Of a stretch of 64,000 nt of DNA, positions 24,908-32,839 are shown one piece after another; position 1 is the stretch's first letter, and the number at the start of each line of letters is the position of its first letter. The position numbers and the translations under genes were made by a program. The notes beneath the pieces were generated by a model. The model was not told the DNA's origin, did no database searches, and worked only from the letters and a program-made list of their open reading frames with translations. Source of the stretch: JAIWNK01 sp964453115 (GTDB lineage Bacteria; Chloroflexota; Anaerolineae; Anaerolineales; Anaerolineaceae); contig CAYVRT010000004.1 of the NCBI GenBank assembly GCA_964453115.1, forward strand, positions 93,812-157,811, given 5' to 3'.

Positions 24908-26055
24908 TGCGCATCCTGGTACTCTCTCATGAATATCCTCCCGTAGGCGGTGGGGGCGGACGGGTTGCGCAGGATTTGTGTGAGGGGCTGGCGCAGCGCG
25001 GACATGAGGTCCGGGTGCTAACGGCACATCATGGAAAGCTCGCATTGTCGGAAGAAATAAAAAGGGTGCGTATTCATCGCCTGGTTTCAGGACGCCGAGC
25101 GGCCTACGTGGCGAGTTTTGGCGACATGCTGCGGTATGTATATGCTGCTTGTCGGGCCGGGAGGCGGTTGATTGATTCGTGGCGGCCGGATGTATTGCAT
25201 GTTCATTTTGCCGTGCCAGGCGAGGTGATTGGACAGGTATTGTATCGGGCAACTGGAACACCCTATGTCATTACCGCTCATTTGGGGGATGTGCCTGGCG
25301 GAACGCCAGAAAAGACAGAGCGCTGGTTCCGTTGGATTTACCCACTGACGCCGGGCATTTGGCGAAATGCAGCCCGTGTGGCGGCAGTCAGTGAGTATAC
25401 GCGTAACCTTGCAATGCAGCATTATGATGTTCCAATTGAAGTGATTCCCAATGGTGTTGATTTGCGACAAGCACAACCGGTTTTGCAGCTTGCGCATCCG
25501 CCGCGTTTGATTTTTGCCGGGCGGTTTGCGGAGCAAAAGAATCCGCTGCAGGTGGTGCATACCTTGTCTGAACTGCGAGATTTGCCCTGGCAGTGTGTAA
25601 TGGCAGGAGACGGGGCGCTGTGGTCGGCTGTAGAAGCGGCCATAGCTGCTGAAGGGTTGACTGACCGCTTTACATTGACGGGTTGGATTGAACCCGGACA
25701 AGTTTTGGATTGGTTTGGGCGCAGTGATGTGCTTTTCATGCCTTCGCGCAGTGAAGGGCTGCCGGTGGTGGGGGTGCAGGCGTTGGCAATGGGATTGGCA
25801 TTGGTTGTGGGGCGGGCTGGTGGTTTTGTGGAACTTGTGGAAGAGGGACGGAATGGATATTTGTGCGACCCGGAAAATAGCCATGCCATGCAAGATGCTT
25901 TGCGTAGTTTGTTGCAGGACCCTGTTCGTTTGTTGGCGTTTCGAAAACGTAGTCGTGAATTAGTGCAGCGTTTTGATTTGGAAAAGGTGCTGGATGCGTA
26001 TGAGATTTTGCTTGGTCAGGCAGCACGGGAACGGAGGAATGGATGGAAAGGTTGA
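24907..26055 (+). CDS. Glycosyltransferase family 4
   Basis: 382-residue GT-B enzyme. N-terminus MRILVLSHEYPPVGGGGGRVAQDLCEGLAQRGHEV (family pattern), then PNGVDL, FAGRFAEQKNP, MAGDG and MPSRSEGLPVVGVQALAMGLALV with the paired glutamate region. ATG 24907 shares one base with the GT2 stop; TTG 24904 is the in-frame alternative. Overlaps the next gene by 13 bp. Confidence 0.9.
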   Translation: MRILVLSHEYPPVGGGGGRVAQDLCEGLAQRGHEVRVLTAHHGKLALSEEIKRVRIHRLVSGRRAAYVASFGDMLRYVYAACRAGRRLIDSWRPDVLHVHFAVPGEVIGQVLYRATGTPYVITAHLGDVPGGTPEKTERWFRWIYPLTPGIWRNAARVAAVSEYTRNLAMQHYDVPIEVIPNGVDLRQAQPVLQLAHPPRLIFAGRFAEQKNPLQVVHTLSELRDLPWQCVMAGDGALWSAVEAAIAAEGLTDRFTLTGWIEPGQVLDWFGRSDVLFMPSRSEGLPVVGVQALAMGLALVVGRAGGFVELVEEGRNGYLCDPENSHAMQDALRSLLQDPVRLLAFRKRSRELVQRFDLEKVLDAYEILLGQAARERRNGWKG

Positions 26056-27077
26056 TTTTTCAGTTCCACGGACGGCTGCGGTTGATTGTGCAAAGTGAAG
26101 ATGAGCATGCCTTGCGCTTTTTTGATGCGGAATATGGATTGCACCGCGGGGAAGGCAGGACGGATTTGCCAACCGTTGAACTGTGTTTTGGTTGCCTGCC
26201 GCGGGTTTCGAATGTTCGCCGGGGTTTTTCTGCGCATAGCCATAAGGTTTTGGCGTGCTGGAAATACCGCATCCATTTTGCCAGCCGAACTGTACAAATT
26301 GAAGCGACCGGAAACCGTTTTAGCATTCCAATGATTCATCATATGCTGGTACATCCCGGTTTGCGGTATTTGGCTGCACAAGAGGGGCTGCTCCTGTTGC
26401 ATTCGGGGGCGGTGGCGCGCAGCGGACGGAGCATTTTGTTCAGCGGTTATGGTGGTGCAGGAAAAACGACGACAACTTCTTTGTTGCTGGCTTATGGTCA
26501 ACCTACCTGGCAGGTCCATGCCGATGATTATGCGTTTTTGGTGGGAGGGGCGACGAGCCTGGGATATTGGACGCGCGCCCATTTATATCGTGATTTATTA
26601 GGATGGGTACCAGAAATTGCTCAGCGTCTGACCGGTGCTGAGCGGCTGCGTCTTGAAATTTTGGGCCGGATTCGTCGTTGGAGCGGGGAGCGGATTAAAT
26701 GGCCGGTGCGTCTTTCGTTGCCGCGCTTGTGGCCTGACAATGGTTTGGCGGCGGAAGCACAGCCGGCAGCTTTGGTCTTGCTGCGTCGTGCAGCGGTGGA
26801 GGAGCCGCATTTATTGCCTTGCGAAGATTCATTGGCTGTGGTTGAAGAATTGCTTGAAATGAATTTTTATGAGGCGCGACATTTTCTTGCTTTGGTGCGT
26901 AAGAATGAAGCACTGGATGAGGATGCCCTGGCGATGTGGCGTAGGCGAGAAAGAAGCTTGATTGAGCAAACGGTTGCACAAATTGAGGCGCGTATATTGC
27001 AGATGCCCCAGAAACGCCTATCGGCTCCGCTTTTGGCTGAAGGTCTGGCGCGTGCTTTGGATGAGGTGGGGGCATGA
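26043..27077 (+). CDS. HPr-kinase-like P-loop protein
   Basis: 344 residues. Walker A GYGGAGKTT at 135-143 is preceded by LLLLHSGAVAR and followed by HADD at 159-162, the arrangement of the HprK C-terminal kinase domain (P-loop and catalytic Asp). There is no HprK N-terminal domain; residues 1-115 are unrecognised. Such HprK-related proteins occur in glycan, exosortase and lasso-peptide clusters; the substrate is unknown. Overlaps both neighbours. Confidence 0.72.
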   Translation: MERLIFQFHGRLRLIVQSEDEHALRFFDAEYGLHRGEGRTDLPTVELCFGCLPRVSNVRRGFSAHSHKVLACWKYRIHFASRTVQIEATGNRFSIPMIHHMLVHPGLRYLAAQEGLLLLHSGAVARSGRSILFSGYGGAGKTTTTSLLLAYGQPTWQVHADDYAFLVGGATSLGYWTRAHLYRDLLGWVPEIAQRLTGAERLRLEILGRIRRWSGERIKWPVRLSLPRLWPDNGLAAEAQPAALVLLRRAAVEEPHLLPCEDSLAVVEELLEMNFYEARHFLALVRKNEALDEDALAMWRRRERSLIEQTVAQIEARILQMPQKRLSAPLLAEGLARALDEVGA

Positions 27078-27964
27078 GTGGAAAAAAAGGGCTGCGGTCC
27101 TGGGCGCGCTGGTTGGGATTTTTAATCAGTTTGGGGCTGTTGTTTTTTCTGTTATTGCAGCAAGATTGGGAACGGCTTTTGGCAGCGGTGCGATTAATGC
27201 CTGTGTGGGTTTTGGTGGCGGCTTTTGTGCTTTATCTGGTTGGGCAATTTGCAAATGCAGCTCGTTGGCTGGTTTTGTTGCGGGCGCAGGAGGTTCGGGT
27301 CAGGTATGTCCAGGCGTTGCGATTGGTGTTTGCTGGCGCATTTGCATCGAATTTTTTACCTTCTACCATTGGCGGGGATGCACTGCGTCTGGTTGGGATG
27401 GCGCGCTTGACCGCCAACCCTGGCATGACGGCTGCTTCAATTGTGCTGGACCGGTTTATGAATGTTTTATCGTATCTAACAATCCTTCCAACAACTGTTG
27501 GAATTTTTGGGGGAATGATGGGCGAAAATTTAGCCTGGGGGATTTTGGCTGGTTGGCCGAAACGATTGCAAGGCTGGTTGCTGGTGCGCTGGCAGGAATT
27601 AGGCCGGGCGCTTGGGCTTTGGCAGCGTAAGAAGGCTGCTCTGGCAGGGGCTTTTGGAGTATCCTGGTTTTCAATTTTTGTCATTTTTTGTGCGTTATGG
27701 CTATTGGCGCAAGGTTTGGGCATGCAGGTCTCTTTTGGGCAGGTGATGGGAATTAATGCGATAACATACCTGCTGACTTTGTTGCCAATTACTTTCAATG
27801 GTTTGGGGGTGCGGGAAGTAGCAATTGTTACTTTATATGTACAGGTGGGGGCCTTGCCGGAGCAGGCTTTGGCCCTGGCAGTCATTTCTCGTCTGATGTT
27901 AATGGCGGAGACTTTACCAGGAGCCTTGTGGGTGCTGGAGTTTTGGCAGGGGAGAGCGCAATGA
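27074..27964 (+). CDS. UPF0104 flippase-like membrane protein
   Basis: Integral membrane protein of 296 residues related to the lysylphosphatidylglycerol synthetase membrane domain / AglD2 group. The signature stretch is LRLVFAGAFASNFLPSTIGGDALR, with MTAASIVLDRFMNVL and a later LLPITFNGLGVREVA. Members are thought to move or help transfer lipid-linked sugars. A paralogue is encoded at 29913. Overlaps the neighbours by 4 bp on both sides. Confidence 0.83.
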   Translation: MSGKKGLRSWARWLGFLISLGLLFFLLLQQDWERLLAAVRLMPVWVLVAAFVLYLVGQFANAARWLVLLRAQEVRVRYVQALRLVFAGAFASNFLPSTIGGDALRLVGMARLTANPGMTAASIVLDRFMNVLSYLTILPTTVGIFGGMMGENLAWGILAGWPKRLQGWLLVRWQELGRALGLWQRKKAALAGAFGVSWFSIFVIFCALWLLAQGLGMQVSFGQVMGINAITYLLTLLPITFNGLGVREVAIVTLYVQVGALPEQALALAVISRLMLMAETLPGALWVLEFWQGRAQ

Positions 27965-29910
27965 AAATCGGGGAAGCTGAAATGAAAGGCCGAGCCTGGC
28001 GCTGGCTGAGAAGCTTCTTTCAGCGCAACGGGGCGTTGCTTTTTGGACTGGCTGGGGCTGTTTTATATGCTCTCCAGCTGTGGCAGCTTGTGATGACACA
28101 ACGTTCTTCCCTGGATGAGGGGAACTATCTTTATAAGGGATATTTGTTTGCGACAGGGGTCTATCAACCTTATGGCCCTTATACACCCTGGTTGAATAAG
28201 ATGCCGCTTTCCTTTCTTATTCCTGGATGGGTGCAGGTGTTGTTTGGCCCGGGGCTGCGTACTGGACGGATGTATGCTTTTGTGGTTGGGCTGCTATTGG
28301 TGTTGGCGGTGTGGTTGTTGACAAGGCGTTTGGCTGGGCGTTGGTGGGGGGCATTGGCGATATGGGCAATGGCTCTCAATCCGATGCTGATTAAAACTTA
28401 TAGTCAGGCCTGGTCGCAGGGGCTGGCGGTTTGTTTGTTATTGTGGGCCTGCCAATTGATGTTGGGCGAGCGCAATCGTTGGCAGATTTGGATTGGAGCT
28501 GGGTTGCTCAGTGTTTTGGTTTTAACGCGCGAAAACATGGTGCTAGCAGTGCCGTTTTTATGGTTCTATGTCTTTTGGCGTTGGGGTTGGCGAATGGGTG
28601 TTTCAACGGTGTCGGTAGGTTTGGTTACTCTGGCATTGGGGCATGCTTTCTTTTGGCCGGGCATTTTGCGGAATTGGGCGAAATGGCTGCCGGCTGATCT
28701 AACGCCTTTCCTGGATGCCTGGCGACAACCCCGAACAGGCACGCGAACCTATCTGCAAATTGTTTCATTTTGGGAGCAGGTGCGTGTCTTTTTTGAAGGC
28801 GTGCGGGATCACTTTTTGCCGTTGATGGCGCCGGTGTTTGGCTGGGTGATAGCAGCGGGCCGAAAAAATTGGCGATGTTTTGATGATTATCGTTTGGTGA
28901 TTACATTAACGGCGATGCAATTGTTGTTGGTGTTGGCACATTTGTGGGCTTCGATTGGGATGGACTATTGTGTGTATTGTTATTCGGGGTATCTGGCATT
29001 CTTTTCGCCAATAGGTTTGGTTTTGGCTGCTGTTTTGCTGGCAAATTGGCGTTGGGAACATTTGGGAATTGGCTGGGAAAGATTAAAGGGCACTTTGCTT
29101 GTAGGTGGAACGCCTGTTTTATTGGTTGGCATTTTGTATAGCTCGGCATCTCGACTTCCAGATACCTTGATTTATCGCTGGCTCGAGCCATGGCTTTACG
29201 AATTGCGTGTGCCGAGGGTAAAAAATGGGCGTTTTGAATCGGGGACGGTTGAGCTTTGGAGAATGCTGGTCAATAAATTTGGCCTGGATGCAGATTTGGT
29301 GCGGGTGCAACTTTTGCCATTGATGGGGGCGGTGACAATTGGTTTGCTGGCGACGGCTGTGCTGATGTTGCTGGTTTTGGGGATTTGGCTTGGTTCGCGG
29401 CGAAGGCAATCGTTCTCTGCGTTTGCAGTGGGCATTCTTTTGCTGGCGGGAACAGTTTTTTCAACCACAGTTTTCCTGGGGGGGGGGGCAACCTCGTATG
29501 ATTGTGCAGGGAACACAGTATCTGATTATGAGGTGGCTGGATCTGAACTGGCAGAACGTATTCCAACCGGTTCTAAAATTGATTGGCGGGCAGATGGTGG
29601 GTTGTCTCCTGCTTTGTTGCTTTATTTGCCGGGGATTGAAATTTATCCACCCCAATTGAATGGGGCCTATTCGTTTCGTCAGGGTGGTGCTACGGATGAA
29701 CTTTATCGGTATGGTTACTGGAATGAGGTGTTGAGTCAGCAGTTTATGGAAGATGCTGATTTTTTAATGGTTGCAACGCGCCCCTCGGTTAAAATTGAGG
29801 AGCAAGTGCTTGCAGCAGGATTCCGAGAACTGAACCCACCTCCGCCTCTGGAGCATTGTCCGCGACGATTGGAGTTGCGTTTGTTTACCAAGACAGGAAA
29901 GGAAGAGTAA
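27961..29910 (+). CDS. Large membrane glycosyltransferase-like protein (GT-C/PMT)
   Basis: 649 residues with about a dozen membrane helices. The first extracytoplasmic loop contains SSLDEGNYLYKGYLFATGVYQPYGPYTPW, the acidic loop expected for ArnT/PMT-type GT-C enzymes, and a soluble C-terminal part begins near GNTVSDYEVAGSELAERIP. GGGAG precedes ATG 27961. A run of 11 G (29478-29488) lies in the coding sequence and would shift the frame if its length changed. Confidence 0.75.
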   Translation: MKIGEAEMKGRAWRWLRSFFQRNGALLFGLAGAVLYALQLWQLVMTQRSSLDEGNYLYKGYLFATGVYQPYGPYTPWLNKMPLSFLIPGWVQVLFGPGLRTGRMYAFVVGLLLVLAVWLLTRRLAGRWWGALAIWAMALNPMLIKTYSQAWSQGLAVCLLLWACQLMLGERNRWQIWIGAGLLSVLVLTRENMVLAVPFLWFYVFWRWGWRMGVSTVSVGLVTLALGHAFFWPGILRNWAKWLPADLTPFLDAWRQPRTGTRTYLQIVSFWEQVRVFFEGVRDHFLPLMAPVFGWVIAAGRKNWRCFDDYRLVITLTAMQLLLVLAHLWASIGMDYCVYCYSGYLAFFSPIGLVLAAVLLANWRWEHLGIGWERLKGTLLVGGTPVLLVGILYSSASRLPDTLIYRWLEPWLYELRVPRVKNGRFESGTVELWRMLVNKFGLDADLVRVQLLPLMGAVTIGLLATAVLMLLVLGIWLGSRRRQSFSAFAVGILLLAGTVFSTTVFLGGGATSYDCAGNTVSDYEVAGSELAERIPTGSKIDWRADGGLSPALLLYLPGIEIYPPQLNGAYSFRQGGATDELYRYGYWNEVLSQQFMEDADFLMVATRPSVKIEEQVLAAGFRELNPPPPLEHCPRRLELRLFTKTGKEE

Positions 29911-29912
29911 AT

Positions 29913-30881
29913 TTGGATTCTATCTTCAATGCTGAAAAAAAGAATTCTTCAAAAAAGAAATTTCCTTTTTTGCGAGTGGCTGGGACGTTGTTATCGCTTG
30001 GGTTGGTGGCGTACTTGTTGGTGCGCGAGTGGGCATCGGTCATTGATGCTGTGTCAGAAATCCCCTGGTATGTTTTTGTGGGGTGTATTGTCTTGACCTT
30101 TGTTTCACGTCTTTCGGTTGCAATGCGTTGGTATGTGTTGTTGCGGTCTGGTGGGAGTACGATACGATTTGGGGATGTTTTACGTTTGGTGTTTGCTGGT
30201 TTGTTTGCCTCCAATTTTCTTCCGACAACGGTTGGCGGAGACGTGGTGCGGTTTGGTGGTGCTTTGCGGTTTAAGGTAGATCCAGCAATTGGTGCTGCTT
30301 CCTTGGTGATGGATCGTCTGGTTGGAATGGCTGGGATGGCCACTGTGTTGCCGATTGGGTTGGTGCAGTTTTTCCGTTTACCGTTACCAACCCTGCCAGA
30401 AAATGGCTTGCCGGATTTGAAGCTGGATGGAATTACATTGCCATCTGCACTGGCATGGGCTGGGCGCAAATTTCGTTCGTTTTGGGATTCTGGTTGGCGA
30501 GCCATGCGGTTGTGGCTGACACATCCAGGCGGGTTGTGGTGGGCTTATGTTTGCACTTGGGGACATATGGCGAGCCTGTTTATGATGGTTTGGTGGTTGT
30601 TATCGGTGATGGGAGAACCAATATCATTTTGGATGGTGGCAGGCTTGTGGAGCATGAGTTACTTTTTCACTTTGCTACCTATTTCGGTCAATGGACTGGG
30701 GTTACAGGAGCTATCACTGGCGTTCTTGTTCACAAACTATGGTGGAGTTTTGCTTCACAGTGTGGTTGTGATGGCGGTTGTGGTGCGTGTTTTACAAATC
30801 TTAGCCAGTTTGCCGGGTGCTTTATTTGTACCGCTTTTGTTGCAAAATGATGACAGAACAGCGCAAGATGAGGTGAAATGA
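29913..30881 (+). CDS. UPF0104 flippase-like membrane protein, second copy
   Basis: 322 residues, paralogous to the gene at 27074: LRLVFAGLFASNFLPTTVGGDVVRF aligns with its signature, followed by GAASLVMDRLVG and LLPISVNGLGLQELSLAFL. TTG 29913 is the proposed start, two bases after the previous stop and just behind GGAAAGGAAGAG; the next in-frame ATG would lose the first helix. Ends with a 4-bp overlap. Confidence 0.8.
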   Translation: MDSIFNAEKKNSSKKKFPFLRVAGTLLSLGLVAYLLVREWASVIDAVSEIPWYVFVGCIVLTFVSRLSVAMRWYVLLRSGGSTIRFGDVLRLVFAGLFASNFLPTTVGGDVVRFGGALRFKVDPAIGAASLVMDRLVGMAGMATVLPIGLVQFFRLPLPTLPENGLPDLKLDGITLPSALAWAGRKFRSFWDSGWRAMRLWLTHPGGLWWAYVCTWGHMASLFMMVWWLLSVMGEPISFWMVAGLWSMSYFFTLLPISVNGLGLQELSLAFLFTNYGGVLLHSVVVMAVVVRVLQILASLPGALFVPLLLQNDDRTAQDEVK

Positions 30882-32839
30882 AAACATCCAGGTGCTTGTT
30901 GCGGTTGGTTGCAGCATTTACCCTGCTGATAACGTTTTTTATGCTGCGCGAGTCACTGCTAATTAGCATATCAGTTGGCCCGTTGTTTGGGAATCGGTAT
31001 GCGATTATCTGGAATTTGTTGACCGTTGCAATGGCTCTGATTGCCATCGGCTCTCTGCTCTTTTGGGTGTTTGTAAAGCGGGGGCGCTGCTGGCTGCAAG
31101 TGATTGAACAGTTTTCTTACCGGTTTCGGTGGCTTGGCCTGGCTGTCTTGATGCTGGCTATTGTGGGAATATACGTTTTGGTTTACATTGAGCAACCCGA
31201 CCGGTTAACCGCTCCATTACCTCGGTTTTGGTTGTTGTGGATGTTGTCCATCTTTTCGGCTTTTGTGGCTAAGACCTGGCTTAAGCCCCCGTCCCTTTTC
31301 TGGGCTTTCATGCTTTCTTTGATGTTTTGGGGTGGGGTGTTTATCATATACAGTTTTGTGCCACAGGTCAATCCGTATCCGTTTTCACTGGGGTGGTCAG
31401 AGGGCAGCCGGTTTTACAATGCCTCGACGTTTGTTGCACAGGCAGTGTATGGAAGATGGCTGCCGTTGCCGGTGTTGCATCCAACTCGATATTTGATGCA
31501 GGCCGTTCCGTTTATGGTGGGAGATTTGCCGGTTTGGGTGCATCGTTTGTGGCAGATGGTTTTGTGGCTGGTTTGTACTGCGTTGGGGGTTTGGCTGTTG
31601 GTGCGTCGTTTGCGAATGGGTGCGGGTTGGAAGGTGGCTTTGTGGGGCATGTTTGGGTTCCTGTTTTTGTTTCAGGGGCCGGTATATTATCATTTGATGA
31701 TTTGCACATATCCGCTCTTGGCCTGGTTTTCGGCGCGCCGTCCAGGGCGTAGCTTGCTGCTTGTGTTATTGGCCTCAGTATGGGCCGGTTTGAGCCGGTT
31801 GAACTGGTATCCGGTTCCGGGTGTGTTGGCAGCAATGTTATACCTGCTAGAAGTGACGATGCAAAGAGAATCTGGAAAGGATGGAGCTTGGCATTGGCTG
31901 CGATATTTGGCATGGCCTGCTGTATGGGCTGTGAGCGGGACTGGTTTGGCGTTTGCAATCAGCAAAGGATACGAGCATTTGTCTGGAAATTCGCCGGAGG
32001 TGTTTGGCTCAGCAGCGGAATCGCCTTTACTATGGAACCGTTTATGGCCGAATACGACCTATTCTTTAGGAGTTTTGCAAGCTGCTTTGCTTGCGATTCT
32101 CCCATTGATGTTGGTGATGATTTATCTTTTGTACAAGAGGTATCAAGTCGGCGTGCGCTGGCATTGGTTGCGTTTGTTCGGCTTAGGGGCTATTTTGTTT
32201 GTTTTTCTGGCGGGCGGAATCGTGGTTAGTGTAAAGGTTGGAGGGGGAAGTAATTTGCATAACATGGATGCTTTTTTGTTTTTTCAGTTGGTGATGGGGT
32301 GTTATTTGTTGTGCGATCGGTTTGAACCTGATAACAAAACAAAAACGGTTTTTAACCCCGGAAAGTTTTTGGTGCTTTTTCTTATCCTGACCTCAGTTAT
32401 TTGGCCGGTGCATGAGGGACGGCCTTATGCCTTGCCCGCATCAGAGGTAACGCAAAAAGAATTGGCCGATCTACAAACCCTGTTGGATGCTGCGAATCGG
32501 GCGGATGGGCGGGTTTTGTTTATTTCTGAACGTCAATTGCTAACCTTTGATCAAGTACAAGTTTCGGATTTTGAACCAGACTATGAAAAAGTGTTTTTAA
32601 TGGAAATGGCAATGGCCGGAAACCCTTTTTATCTGGAGCGCTTTTATGATGATTTGCAAAATCAGCGGTTTGCTTTGATTGTAGCAGAGCCACTCAATGC
32701 CAATTATCAAGATGAACGATATGCCTTTTCGGAAGAAAACAATTTATGGGTTGAACGGGTTGAAATACCAATTTTGCAGTATTATCAACTTAAGGAGACG
32801 TTAAATCCAAATATGAGTATTTATGAGCCAAAACAGTGA
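30878..32839 (+). CDS. Unrecognised multipass membrane protein
   Basis: 653 residues, at least 11 hydrophobic segments, and a soluble C-terminal tail of about 140 residues (from ALPASEVTQKELADLQTLL). A loop after helix 5 reads FSLGWSEGSRFYNASTF, which could be an acidic catalytic loop of a GT-C enzyme, but no family was recognised. Its position between a flippase-like gene and another GT-C-like gene suggests a glycan-assembly role. Overlaps the next gene by 17 bp. Confidence 0.7.
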   Translation: MKTSRCLLRLVAAFTLLITFFMLRESLLISISVGPLFGNRYAIIWNLLTVAMALIAIGSLLFWVFVKRGRCWLQVIEQFSYRFRWLGLAVLMLAIVGIYVLVYIEQPDRLTAPLPRFWLLWMLSIFSAFVAKTWLKPPSLFWAFMLSLMFWGGVFIIYSFVPQVNPYPFSLGWSEGSRFYNASTFVAQAVYGRWLPLPVLHPTRYLMQAVPFMVGDLPVWVHRLWQMVLWLVCTALGVWLLVRRLRMGAGWKVALWGMFGFLFLFQGPVYYHLMICTYPLLAWFSARRPGRSLLLVLLASVWAGLSRLNWYPVPGVLAAMLYLLEVTMQRESGKDGAWHWLRYLAWPAVWAVSGTGLAFAISKGYEHLSGNSPEVFGSAAESPLLWNRLWPNTTYSLGVLQAALLAILPLMLVMIYLLYKRYQVGVRWHWLRLFGLGAILFVFLAGGIVVSVKVGGGSNLHNMDAFLFFQLVMGCYLLCDRFEPDNKTKTVFNPGKFLVLFLILTSVIWPVHEGRPYALPASEVTQKELADLQTLLDAANRADGRVLFISERQLLTFDQVQVSDFEPDYEKVFLMEMAMAGNPFYLERFYDDLQNQRFALIVAEPLNANYQDERYAFSEENNLWVERVEIPILQYYQLKETLNPNMSIYEPKQ

